Made by a program: the position numbers and the translations under genes. The notes under the pieces are model-generated. The model was given only the letters and a program-made list of their open reading frames with translations. It had not been told where the DNA came from and did no database searches. A DNA stretch of 64,000 nucleotides, taken from the NCBI GenBank assembly GCA_016708435.1, contig JADJFV010000014.1, forward strand, positions 1-64,000. The letters run 5' to 3'. Below are positions 47,319 to 55,977 of the stretch, piece by piece; positions within the stretch are counted from its first letter, which is position 1, and each line of letters opens with the position of its first letter. Source of the stretch: Leptospiraceae bacterium. Lineage in GTDB: Bacteria > Spirochaetota > Leptospiria > Leptospirales > Leptospiraceae.

Positions 47319-49010
47319 TTACGCTTGTCTGGATTGGCTTTTCCACTTGTATGCTAAGAATAGACCAATGGTAAGTAGCAAGGTAACAAGTGCCATTTGG
47401 TATTGTCCAAGACCAACATGTCCAATGAATGCTAGGAGTTGACTATTCGGAGCATCAAGAGCTGTTTTATTTCCTGTAACAAATTTATAATAAACATTGG
47501 CGCTTGTAGCTGCATTTGGTTCATTGTACCAATCCGCATCGGAAGCACCGTTAGTCGCCATCCAATTGGCAAATCTCGGATAACCTGTATTCGCTGGATT
47601 ACGAATGTCTTTTCCTTCTAAAGGCCATTTCCATAGACCGGGAACAATAACTACATATGGAAAGTTAGCTGCGTCTTTGTAAACTTCTGAGCCGTCTGCT
47701 TTTTTACAGAATCCGACTGGGTGAATTTCCCAGGTATTAAAACCACCGGCTGTAGTTGTTGCTTTACAACCTGGTCTTCCACCACCAGCATTTGCATAAG
47801 AGGTATCTGTATCCAATCTTGATCCATTTTCAACACGAATGTAAAGATCATAAGGAGCAAGTCCAATCACAGAACGAGCAACAGGAGTGGTGAAAACGAT
47901 TTTAGTTTTTGCGAAAAATCCATTTACATATGTTAAATCGGTTGCTCTTGCATTCCATGATCCAGCCATAGTAGTTGTTGTATTTCCCAAGATTCTAAGT
48001 CCGTCTTCCAAATCTGTAACAGTTGGTGTATAAACATCAATACTGGTAGCCTGTGTTTTATCTTTTAATACTGCGGCTGATGCCTGTAATACGCCAGAGC
48101 CATTGTATACTTTTGATTCGTATGTAATATTAACAGTATTGGGCAATCTTTGGTAAACAGAAAGTTTGTTTCCTGCACCCGATGCCATCATCTGATAATT
48201 TCCTCTTACCTCTACAACTTTTCCCTCTGCGTTTTGATCTTCTTCAATGAAGTAAACGATTGTCACATCATTCAAGTCAGCATCCCCTAAGCTAGGAAAT
48301 GTATCCTCGTAAGATATTGTATTGACTCCTTCAGTAGGAAATCTAACTTTCGCACTCTTAGTTGCATCGTTAGGATACGCATCTAAAGAATCAGGAACAC
48401 CATCTCCATCTGCATCTACTACCGGTGTAGCTGCTGCAACAGTTGTGATTACAGAAGAAGTAACTCCAATTTTAATCTTAGTGAGCTTAATTAAAACTTC
48501 ATTGGTTCCTTTCTTAATTACTACAATAGCAGGAGTTGCTGCTTGTCCATTGAAAGTAACATTTACAGATATGGAAGTTTCGACTGCGTTTACACTGAGA
48601 CTTCCACGAACGAAACCGCTTACATCAGAGACCTGCAAGAATAGTCTATCGCTTTTTGAATCCTTAATCTCTACGACTGCACCTTTTACCGGCAAATCCG
48701 AATCATCTACTACTGTTGCATCTACGGAAACGCTGATGATAGTAGTTGCGGTTGTTTGTGTAATATAATCACCGCTTACTGTTACAGGCGCAGAATTGAT
48801 AGATGCACTTGGAGTTGTTGTAGTCGGAGTGGATGTATTACCGGTGCTAGTAGCTGGACTGTTGGTCGCACTTGCATTACCATTACTGCTGACCGCATCA
48901 CTTACAATTTGCTGTTGCAATTGCAGTGGAACTAATTGCTTCTTTTTATCCGAGCACTGTGTGCTGAATAAACTTAGAATGATTATAACTAAACCAATAT
49001 TAAATTTCAT
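47319..49010 (-). CDS. LruC-domain lipoprotein with C-terminal membrane anchor
   Basis: A 563-residue protein. The leader MKFNIGLVIIILSLFSTQCS has Cys 19, with GGAGGA 5 bases upstream of the ATG. A Ser/Thr-rich linker and a Big/CarboxypepD-like domain (DSDLPVKGAVVEIKDSKS) precede a Ca-binding-type DADGDGVPDSLDAYPND. The LruC domain follows (TISYEDTFPSLGDADLNDVT, VEVRGNYQMMASGAGNKLSV, then PVGFCKKADGSEVY). The C-terminus (YQMALVTLLLTIGLFLAYKW plus basic residues) is a membrane helix resembling a sorting signal. LruC is a leptospiral antigen studied in recurrent uveitis; the molecular role is unknown. Confidence 0.85.
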   Translation of the reverse strand: MKFNIGLVIIILSLFSTQCSDKKKQLVPLQLQQQIVSDAVSSNGNASATNSPATSTGNTSTPTTTTPSASINSAPVTVSGDYITQTTATTIISVSVDATVVDDSDLPVKGAVVEIKDSKSDRLFLQVSDVSGFVRGSLSVNAVETSISVNVTFNGQAATPAIVVIKKGTNEVLIKLTKIKIGVTSSVITTVAAATPVVDADGDGVPDSLDAYPNDATKSAKVRFPTEGVNTISYEDTFPSLGDADLNDVTIVYFIEEDQNAEGKVVEVRGNYQMMASGAGNKLSVYQRLPNTVNITYESKVYNGSGVLQASAAVLKDKTQATSIDVYTPTVTDLEDGLRILGNTTTTMAGSWNARATDLTYVNGFFAKTKIVFTTPVARSVIGLAPYDLYIRVENGSRLDTDTSYANAGGGRPGCKATTTAGGFNTWEIHPVGFCKKADGSEVYKDAANFPYVVIVPGLWKWPLEGKDIRNPANTGYPRFANWMATNGASDADWYNEPNAATSANVYYKFVTGNKTALDAPNSQLLAFIGHVGLGQYQMALVTLLLTIGLFLAYKWKSQSRQA

Positions 49011-49050
49011 AGATTCCTCCGTCTTTCTGTTAATTATGACGGGGATTTTA

Positions 49051-49080
49051 ATTATAAAATTCCAACAATAGTTCTGATAA
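49051..49080 (-). promoter_or_regulatory. promoter of the LruC-domain lipoprotein
   Basis: On the minus strand a perfect -10 TATAAT (49051-49056) lies 18 bases from TTATCA (49075-49080). It gives a leader of about 35 bases with a strong GGAGGA ribosome site. Confidence 0.6.
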
Positions 49081-49197
49081 AAAAATTTGACTCAAAAAAA
49101 AATACAATAATTTGCAATGTCTTTGTTATATATAATTTTTAAAAGGTTAACTGATATCCTTGCGTAATTACATACAGGGAAATGCGAGTAAATCTAG

Positions 49198-51230
49198 TTA
49201 AAAAATTTCCTTTCGAAAAGGAAGACTAAGCTGAATCGTATAAACCGTATCTAGAATTTCTTCCTTTACAGTCCCACTTAGTAATTTTACTTTCTGACTG
49301 ATACCAATATGTCCCATACCTGCATCGAGAGTAGAACTGTATTTAGAAAGTGATTTCATTTCTAATTGAATTTCTTTTAACTCTGTCAAATAAATCTTCC
49401 ACTGACTATCTCCAAATCCATATTTCATGTCATTGTTCGATATCTCTTTACAACTGAAAAAAATAGATTTCTAAAAGCAATGCTACTTTCTTTAATAATA
49501 TCAGAATCTGAATCCGAAATTTCAAAGATAAATCTACGGCTAATAGCTGTATACCGTCTAAGCAAAGTCATTTGTAGACCATTAATAAAATCAGCTTCCA
49601 ATAATTGTTTATCTTCTAGCATTAGCATTCTATTTTTTATGCTAGAAAAAACTCTCTTTAGAACACTGGAAGCTTGATTCAATATATCAATCGGGATTTG
49701 ATAAGTTTTCATTTGCTCAATTAGGATTCCAAGCTCAGTAACGTCGCCCTTAATATGGTCATGTATATCATAGAATAGATTTTCTCTTTCTTGAATTGTA
49801 AAAATTTGAGCTTCTAACTCCGCTATTTTTTTATCTTCTAAATAACTCTTTTTATACGCCTCATCTAATTTCTTAGTGCGCTCTTCTACTATATTTTCCA
49901 AACCTTCTTTAAGACTATTCAATTCAATATTACTGGCAAGCAGTGAATCAGACTTATCCGTTAACTCAAGAGCTAATTTTTCAGAAGTAACAAAGGCATT
50001 CGAGAAACGCATAGATAGGACAATTGCCTGTGAAAAAATGAAAGTTAAAAATCCATAACTTGCCATATGGTTTGTATGAATAAATCCCATGCTGTAAAGA
50101 ATATCGCTCGCAATTGCACTAAAAAAAATCAGAGTGCCGATGATAAAAGTTAATGCACCCATGCGTTTATTTCTTACGGCTAATACCAATATAGCTTCAG
50201 TGTAAAGAATAGTTGTAAGCATACACAATTGAATTATTCTAAGTGTCCAGGAAGCGTAGACATAGGGACTAAAGAAAAAAGCGAGAAATGTCGCTGGAAG
50301 ACATACAAATAAAATAGTATACGCAAATCTTTTAGAAAATTCTTTCGGGAAAAGATAATACACAAAAAGAACGAAGCTGGCTAATCCCAAGTATGCGGGA
50401 ATATATTCAAATCTATAAACAAATAAAAAAGGAAGAAAAGGTAAAAAATCTAGTATAATTCTTTCCTCCATTGCCATGGTTCTGATTACGAGGAGAATAC
50501 TGAGTATCCCGAAGAAGAATGGGGTCTTGTCTTTTGGTCTTAAAAAGAATAAAAATAAATGATACACTCCCATGATAAAGAGACTACCAACGGTTAGAAA
50601 AGTAATCTCAATTTTATTTTTTACTTTCTTCTCAATATCAGAGCTATATCCTAAAGACAATTTGTTCCATAGCCCCGCTGAAGGATGATAAAAATTAGAA
50701 ATAAGAAATACAATTTCTAGTTCATTCGAATTTTCTTTTAATGGAAATGTCCCGTATCGCAAAAATGGAATCATGTCTTCTTTCGATTTTCCAATTTTAC
50801 CAACAGAATAATGCAATACTCCGTTAACATATAAACTGTAAGCACTCGAAATATCTGTCATTGAAAAACTAAGTGGAGTTTTATCAGGAGGCATTAACAC
50901 TTTCATACGATACATCGCATAACCTTCAGGCGGTAATGTTACACCATTTAGTTTATAATTTTGCCATTCAGATGGAACAGAGATATAGTTTAATTTTGTG
51001 GAATCATAGTTTTTGAAAAATTCTCTTTGCTGTTTGGAATCCTCAATGAGTTCATTCCAATAAAATTCCCAATCACCAACAAATTCAATGACTCCTGATC
51101 TTTCAGAAGAATTAAAATTCCAATCGCGTAAATCGATCACTCCATTTACAACTGTGGGGATAACTTTATTATTCCGGTTGAATTCGCAATTAGATAGAGA
51201 AATAAAAATTACAAGGAAGACAATCCACTT
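49198..51230 (-). pseudogene. 7TMR-DISM histidine kinase, frameshifted and lacking a start codon
   Basis: In-frame sequence upstream of 51140 encodes a lipoprotein-like leader (KKWIVFLVIFISLSNC) but no ATG, GTG or TTG. The body has the 7TMR-DISM extracellular domain (VIEFVGDWEFYWNELIEDS), seven helices, a coiled coil and a HisKA_3-like dimerisation helix (LFYDIHDHIKGDVTELGILI). Near 49430 one A is missing: the frame leaves FFSVVK and continues as EISNNDMKYGFGDSQ (N box) and LDAGMGHIGISQKVKLLSG (G box), ending KEIF. Without repair the kinase lacks its ATPase domain. No response regulator is adjacent. Confidence 0.75.
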
Positions 51231-51239
51231 CTTGTAAAG

Positions 51240-51270
51240 TCGCCCTTCGAGAACCTCAGGGTGACAATCG
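51240..51270. repeat. palindromic element half-site, family C, at the kinase 5' end
   Basis: CGCCCTTCGAGAACCTCAGG plus GTGACAATCG resembles the TTCGAGGTGACAG termini of the elements at 52943-53120 and 54671-54802. It lies exactly where the start codon of the histidine kinase leader should be. Confidence 0.5.
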
Positions 51271-51333
51271 TGAAAAAAGGCAATTCTATAAAACCTCTCG
51301 CAAAGGATTTTGGAGAGGAAAGTAAAAATGTAT

Positions 51334-51804
51334 TTAGCCTTTTAAATCCACTTTAGGGAGTGACTTGGAGAGAGATTTGTAAATTTCTTCAGCTATGCCA
51401 AGAGATTCAGTTTTGGAAATATTTTTTGCGTATTCATCATAGAGCATATCATCAAAGATTTCTTCTGCGTGACCACCATCAATGAGACCTGACTTCTCAA
51501 CGGACTTTTTCATTTGGGATAACATCATTTTGACGAAGATGGATTCAAATTCTACACTTGCATCGAATAATTTTTTGCGGTAAGGATCTGCGGCTACTTC
51601 TGCTTTGATGTTTTGAGGCAAACGAATAGAAGACGTTGATACTCTTCCCTGAATGGATTCATTTACTTCTTTTTGGAGTGCTTCTTCAAAAGTGGAATTT
51701 GACTTGCTACTCTTTAAAGAATCATTCATCCTTTGGATATTCTGAATAGAATTTTCCCCTAAGTTTAAACGATTTAAGTTGATAGCATTTTGAATTTCAC
51801 TCAT
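51334..51804 (-). CDS. flgJ: FlgJ-like rod-binding protein
   Basis: A 156-residue protein whose C-terminal half is the rod-binding domain of FlgJ: KKLFDASVEFESIFVKMMLS, then MKKSVEKSGLIDGGHAEEIF and DDMLYDEYAKNISKTESLGI. The peptidoglycan-hydrolase domain found in enterobacterial FlgJ is absent, as is usual in spirochaetes. It caps the growing rod. The stop of flgI overlaps its start by 4 bases. Confidence 0.88.
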   Translation of the reverse strand: MSEIQNAINLNRLNLGENSIQNIQRMNDSLKSSKSNSTFEEALQKEVNESIQGRVSTSSIRLPQNIKAEVAADPYRKKLFDASVEFESIFVKMMLSQMKKSVEKSGLIDGGHAEEIFDDMLYDEYAKNISKTESLGIAEEIYKSLSKSLPKVDLKG

Positions 51805-52949
51805 TGCACAATTACCTCAGCATGAAGGGCACCTGCTTTTTTCATCCCTTCTAAAATGGCTATAATGTCTTTCGTAGAAGCCCCGATTTTATTCAGCGCG
51901 TCCACTATATCAGAAACTTTGGTTCCTTCCTGAATGACAGAAATCAGCTCAACTTTAGTATCGTCAGAATCCTTTTTTTTGTTAGAAATAATTACATTTA
52001 TTCCCTGTTTTGAGATAGCAACCTCGTCCACTGTGACGTTTGCTCCCATCACAATCGTTCCCGTTCGCTCATTTATGACAACTTTTGCCTTTCCATCTGG
52101 AGTTACCTGTAGGTTTTCGATGGAAGCAAGAACTGTCAAAGTTTCATCCGATTTTGGAAAGGAAACTTCTATCTCAGTCGGCGATACAGCAATTGCATCG
52201 ATTTTTAACTTTTCTTTGATTTGTTTTCTGACTGCATCTAAGGTTGCAAAATCTTGGTTTTCAAGAATAATTCTGTATTTTAAATCCTTAATCTCGTTGC
52301 TATCTTCTTTGTTATCCTTTATACCATTCTGGAAAAAGTCAGACTTCATTTCTTTTTCTACAATCGCTCCGGCAACTATCGTTCCAACTGTCTTCGGAGA
52401 ATTCTTAGTGTGACTTGAGCCTGTGAAAACATTGGCAGTATTTCCATATAAGTAAGACGTAGCATTGTAAGGCTGCGATGAACGGTTGTTATCCTTTCCA
52501 CCAAAGGAAAGAACCCCACTGGCAACGGCTACTACCTCGTTATTCGCTCCCTTGAGTGGAGATTGAATCAAGACTCCGCCTTCTAAAGACCTCGCATCTC
52601 CAATCGAAGCCACGGTAACATCAATCTTATCCCCTACTCTTGCATGAGAAGGAATGGTAGCCGTGATTAGAACGGAGGCAATGTTACGGGTAATGTTTGC
52701 ACCCTTCGCATTTCCAAGTCCCTGGTTCTTTAGATAATTTTTCATCGCCTCATTGGTAACAGCACTCTTAGTGTCCCCTGTTCCCGAAAGACCGGTTACT
52801 ATCCCGTAACCTGTAATCTGATTATCCCTTAGCCCCTGAATACGGGAGATGTCTTTAAGTTTGACTTCGACTGAAAAAAGAGAGGAAAAGATTACCACCG
52901 ATGAACACAGATAAACACCGATGAATGCCGATGGTTTGATTACAGTCAT
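51801..52949 (-). CDS. flgI: flagellar P-ring protein FlgI with a repeat-derived leader
   Basis: The mature part starts at VEVKLKDISRIQGLRDNQIT and GYGIVTGLSGTGD and shows the whole FlgI fold (SHARVGDKIDVTVASIGDAR, SLEGGVLIQSPL, VVINERTGTIVMGANV, then ILEGMKKAGALHAEVIVQ). ATG 52949 gives a credible signal peptide (MTVIKPSAFIGVYLCSSVVI FSSLFS), but that ATG lies inside a palindromic element and the hydrophobic core is encoded by a second repeat. The frame is also open back to ATG 53132, which overlaps the flgH stop and was probably the native start (MKL); the 61 extra residues come from the element. FlgI forms the periplasmic ring around the rod. Confidence 0.88.
   Translation of the reverse strand: MTVIKPSAFIGVYLCSSVVIFSSLFSVEVKLKDISRIQGLRDNQITGYGIVTGLSGTGDTKSAVTNEAMKNYLKNQGLGNAKGANITRNIASVLITATIPSHARVGDKIDVTVASIGDARSLEGGVLIQSPLKGANNEVVAVASGVLSFGGKDNNRSSQPYNATSYLYGNTANVFTGSSHTKNSPKTVGTIVAGAIVEKEMKSDFFQNGIKDNKEDSNEIKDLKYRIILENQDFATLDAVRKQIKEKLKIDAIAVSPTEIEVSFPKSDETLTVLASIENLQVTPDGKAKVVINERTGTIVMGANVTVDEVAISKQGINVIISNKKKDSDDTKVELISVIQEGTKVSDIVDALNKIGASTKDIIAILEGMKKAGALHAEVIVQ
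52893..52934. repeat. ACCGATGAACACAG-type intergenic repeat inside flgI leader
   Basis: ACCACCGATGAACACAGATA followed by AACACCGATGAATGCCGATGG is a widespread bacterial intergenic repeat type with an internal ACCGATGAA/CACCGATG symmetry. Here it is read on the minus strand as PSAFIGVYLCSSVVI, the hydrophobic core of the FlgI signal peptide. Confidence 0.6.
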
Positions 52950-53120
52950 TTCGAACTGTTTTGCAATTTGGTTTCTTGTATTAAGGAAAGACAGTGAGAA
53001 ATCTATCTTGCTTAGAACGATTCGGACAATTCGAACGAATCGCTTTAAGGCAGATAGACCTCTCACACTGGAAGTATATAAGGCTTTGCCGCTTCTACTT
53101 AGTGTGGTTCGAGGTGACAG
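52943..53120. repeat. palindromic element, family C, within the flgI 5' end
   Basis: The ends CAGTCATTTCGAAC and GTTCGAGGTGACAG are inverted copies. Inner arms GAGAAATCTATCT (52996-53008) and AGATAGACCTCTC (53052-53064) are also inverted. The 178-bp element stays open in the flgI frame. A second copy with the same four blocks lies at 54671-54802. Confidence 0.8.
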
Positions 53121-53128
53121 GGGTAGTT

Positions 53129-53782
53129 TCATTGGCTTTCTCCGAGTAGGCGCTTCATGTTTTTTAGGATGATAGCTTGTTTTTCGTCGTTGGATAGCTC
53201 TGCTTTTTGAATGGTCTCTGTTCCGTTGGCGTTTTTCTTGGTCTTTAATTTGATATCAGGATCAGAAAGATTTTCCTTGGTTGGAGCAGTGGAGTATTCA
53301 ATCTTGAGATTGGCAACCATATCACTCATTACTGTCTTGTCGTCTCTTACGTCTAACGGTGAAATTTGACCGGAGAGTTTTAAGCTATTTTTTGCATTAT
53401 CAAATCCAACATCACGTGTGCCGGCTAATGTGAGTAAACCGGTAGTAGGATCTACGGCAGTTACTAAGACTGACATAGAGCCTATGATCTTTGCAGTAGA
53501 TTTGGATTTTCCATTTTGTCTATGAGCTACACTTCTGTCGGCAGTAAATCCTCTCATCTCATCTACAATTTTTTTGTCAGGGTGAGAGCGGATAACAAAA
53601 GAATCATCCTTGGCACCTTCATAGACGTAATCGCCTTTCATTCCATCTTTAATCATAACGCGGATAATAGAGCCTAACCGTATGTCCTGCCCATTTGCAT
53701 AGGGATTGCGATCCACCCATAGCGATTGTGCCTCTAAAGAAATAAAAGAAATATATACTATTAAACTTATTAAATTTTTCAT
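53129..53782 (-). CDS. flgH: flagellar L-ring protein FlgH
   Basis: A 217-residue protein with signal peptide MKNLISLIVYISFISLEAQS and FlgH features: SLWVDRNPYANGQDIRLGSI, IRVMIKDGMKGDYVY and the C-terminal ring-forming region LTLAGTRDVGFDNAKNSLKL and SGQISPLDVR. FlgH normally builds the outer-membrane ring; leptospires keep the gene although their flagella are periplasmic. No lipobox Cys is visible, unlike enterobacterial FlgH. The start overlaps the flgA stop by 4 bases. Confidence 0.88.
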   Translation of the reverse strand: MKNLISLIVYISFISLEAQSLWVDRNPYANGQDIRLGSIIRVMIKDGMKGDYVYEGAKDDSFVIRSHPDKKIVDEMRGFTADRSVAHRQNGKSKSTAKIIGSMSVLVTAVDPTTGLLTLAGTRDVGFDNAKNSLKLSGQISPLDVRDDKTVMSDMVANLKIEYSTAPTKENLSDPDIKLKTKKNANGTETIQKAELSNDEKQAIILKNMKRLLGESQ

Positions 53783-54765
53783 TCGATTACTACTACTCCT
53801 TTGTCCATCGCTCTGCCGGTTAATAGGTGGTTAGACGAAAGACTGACTACTTTGACTGCCTCGCCTTCGTTGGCGGAATTTTTAGCGATACCTTTGCCTC
53901 TTACAAATAATGCGCCTTTCATATAGACTACATCTACTTCAGTGCCCTTCTCTACTAAATGAATTTCTCGAATTTGCTTTTTTCGAATAACAGATCCTTC
54001 CGTAATTGCGACTATTGCTGTGTATCCGCTGATGTCAGAGTGAAATCCATCTGCAATTGCATCCGCCGAAAAAAAAGTCTTTAGAGTAAAATCATTCTTA
54101 GTCAATTTAGCATTGCGTGAAATATTCTTAGTAGCAACAACGGTAGTCAATTGTGTCTCCACTAGAAATTTTAATTTCTTAGAATACACTTTATCTTTCT
54201 CTACATAAAAATCCAGTGAAAATATTTTTTGTCCGGGAGTAACTTTCTTTGGGATATTATTCCATTTTAAGGTTACACCCGCTGCGGGAAGATTTTCTTC
54301 CTCTCCAAGATAACGAATCTTAGCCTCTGCATCCGTGACACCTAACTTAGAATAGAATTCTTTTTCTAAAGAGTCAAGGATTTCTTCTCTTGAATATTTT
54401 TTATTGAGTGGAATTAGAATGCATTCCTTTCCGTAAAAAGTCAATTCACGGGCATCAGGCAATAGAGATTGTAAATCTTCTAACGAAAGAATCTTTAGCT
54501 CTTCTAAGTTTTCAAAGACTACTCTGTCTTTTACATCTTTATGAAGTCTCGCTATATCGCTTAACTTCACAGTTGACTTTTCTAAAATAACTCGGGGCTT
54601 TAAATATACAGAATTAGCAGAAAGGACTTGGAAGGTGAAGAGGAAACTGAAAAAGAACGATTTGTATCGCCTGTCATTTCGAACATCACTTAGCGACTGA
54701 TTTGTAGCTAAGCGAACGGACGGATGGAGAAATCTATCTAGCAATAAAACAATAGCATTAAGCAA
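53779..54765 (-). CDS. flgA: FlgA, P-ring assembly chaperone, with a disrupted start
   Basis: The C-terminal SAF/FlgA domain is clear: VVATKNISRNAKLTKNDFTL, ISGYTAIVAITEGSVIRKKQ and NEGEAVKVVSLSSNHLLTGR, then AMDKGVVVIE. The first 35 residues come from the palindromic element at 54671-54802, and the only in-frame starts are TTG codons (54765 or 54744). The residues RYKSFFFSFLFTFQVLSA form the natural signal peptide. The ATG in the element end TTCGAAATGAC lies directly in front but one base out of frame; adding one base would give MTxRRYKSFFF or similar. FlgA guides FlgI assembly in the periplasm. Confidence 0.85.
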   Translation of the reverse strand: MLNAIVLLLDRFLHPSVRLATNQSLSDVRNDRRYKSFFFSFLFTFQVLSANSVYLKPRVILEKSTVKLSDIARLHKDVKDRVVFENLEELKILSLEDLQSLLPDARELTFYGKECILIPLNKKYSREEILDSLEKEFYSKLGVTDAEAKIRYLGEEENLPAAGVTLKWNNIPKKVTPGQKIFSLDFYVEKDKVYSKKLKFLVETQLTTVVATKNISRNAKLTKNDFTLKTFFSADAIADGFHSDISGYTAIVAITEGSVIRKKQIREIHLVEKGTEVDVVYMKGALFVRGKGIAKNSANEGEAVKVVSLSSNHLLTGRAMDKGVVVIE

Positions 54766-54802
54766 GATAGACCTCTCACGATAAAGCAGTTCGAGGTGAC
54801 AG
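54671..54802. repeat. palindromic element, family C, within the flgA 5' end
   Basis: The ends CTGTCATTTCGAAC and GTTCGAGGTGACAG are inverted repeats. Inner arms GAGAAATCTATCT (54727-54739) and AGATAGACCTCTC (54765-54777) match the copy in flgI. The centre differs. It covers the flgA start region and part of the flgG-flgA gap. Confidence 0.8.
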
Positions 54803-54859
54803 TAAAAATAAAATTATACATAGAACTCACCTAAACTGGACATATGCGGCTAATATCTA

Positions 54860-55657
54860 TTATCTCTTAAGCGATATAGCAGTTGATAGCATACTATCAG
54901 AAGTCTGGATTGCTTTGGAGTTAGATTCGTATGCTCTTTGTGCAACGATCATAGCAACCATTTCTTCTACAATCTTAACGTTACTCATTTCTAAAAAGCC
55001 CTGTAGAATATCACCCATTCCTTCTGTTCCGGGAGCACCAGCAATTTCAGGACCGGAGGCAACTGTTTCTTTGAAAAGGTTTTTACCAATTGCCTGTAAG
55101 CCCGCAGGATTTACAAAGCGGTAAAGCTCTATTTGCCCCACAACGGTCGGACGAATATCATTTCCGATTTTGACTGTGACTTCTCCGCCTTCTGCGACTT
55201 GGAGAGTATTTAGAATTGCGTTTTCAGGTAATACAATTGGAGGCTCGAATAAATAGCCATTAGAGGTAACTACTTGTTGGTTGGAGTCAATTTTAAAAGA
55301 TCCGTCTCTAGTATAAGAAAAGGTTCCATCTGGCATTTGGATTTTGAAAAATCCCATTTCACCGGTGATTGCCATATCTAGTTTATTTCCAGTTGATTGG
55401 AAAGACCCGATTTCGAATAATTTCTGAGAAGCTGCTGCGCGAACTCCATGCCCGACGTTAACGCCAGTAGGAATTTCACTCACTGCTGTTGCGGGAGTTC
55501 CCGCCAATACCTGGTGTTGATACACTAAGTCTTCAAAGTCTGCACGATTTTTCTTGAAGCCAGTTGTGTTTACGTTAGCTAAATTGTTAGAAATTGTGTC
55601 TATATGAAATTGTTGGGCATTCATCCCTGTTGCGGCTGTCCACAAAGAACGCATCAT
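54860..55657 (-). CDS. flgG: flagellar distal rod protein FlgG
   Basis: A 265-residue rod protein: the N-terminal signature MMRSLWTAATGMNAQQFHID and TISNNLANVNTTGFKKNRAD, a central FFKIQMPDGTFSYTRDGSFK and the C-terminal LEMSNVKIVEEMVAMIVAQR, then AYESNSKAIQTSDSML. AAAGAGG is 9 bases upstream of the first of two ATGs. It is first of the cluster flgG-flgA-flgH-flgI-flgJ. Confidence 0.95.
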   Translation of the reverse strand: MMRSLWTAATGMNAQQFHIDTISNNLANVNTTGFKKNRADFEDLVYQHQVLAGTPATAVSEIPTGVNVGHGVRAAASQKLFEIGSFQSTGNKLDMAITGEMGFFKIQMPDGTFSYTRDGSFKIDSNQQVVTSNGYLFEPPIVLPENAILNTLQVAEGGEVTVKIGNDIRPTVVGQIELYRFVNPAGLQAIGKNLFKETVASGPEIAGAPGTEGMGDILQGFLEMSNVKIVEEMVAMIVAQRAYESNSKAIQTSDSMLSTAISLKR

Positions 55658-55868
55658 AAAAAATTACCTCTTTTTCTTTACTGTCGGCGATTTAGAAAAA
55701 AACCGTAGAACTATTTTTATGGTGGGAGAAAGATTTGCCACAGAGTCGCAGAGACACGGAGGGAGGGATTTGTCAATGCTCAATGATGTCAACTTCAGAA
55801 AATTAAATGGTAAGATAGGCATCCCTGCCTGTCCATGAAACAGGCAGGGATGCCTGTTCTCCTAGTTA
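55658..55868. other. gene-free region with two repeats, upstream of flgG and the IS
   Basis: The region holds a CCACAGAGTCGCAGAGACAC repeat of family B near 55738 and a perfect 15-bp hairpin (AGGCATCCCTGCCTG at 55817-55831 with CAGGCAGGGATGCCT at 55841-55855). The hairpin lacks a clean U-tract. No gene is seen. Confidence 0.6.
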
Positions 55869-55977
55869 TGTGAATGGAAAGTAGAAACGGACATAGGTCG
55901 GAAAACAGAAACGGACATGTTTTTGGAGGCAGAATGGTAGATAGACTAAATTATTTCTAGAAGTAATTTAGAATGAA

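Noticed and set aside
55817..55855. Perfect hairpin as a terminator of flgG-side or IS transcription
   Set aside because: It has no U-tract on either side and lies upstream of flgG rather than at a gene end; it is more likely a repeat.
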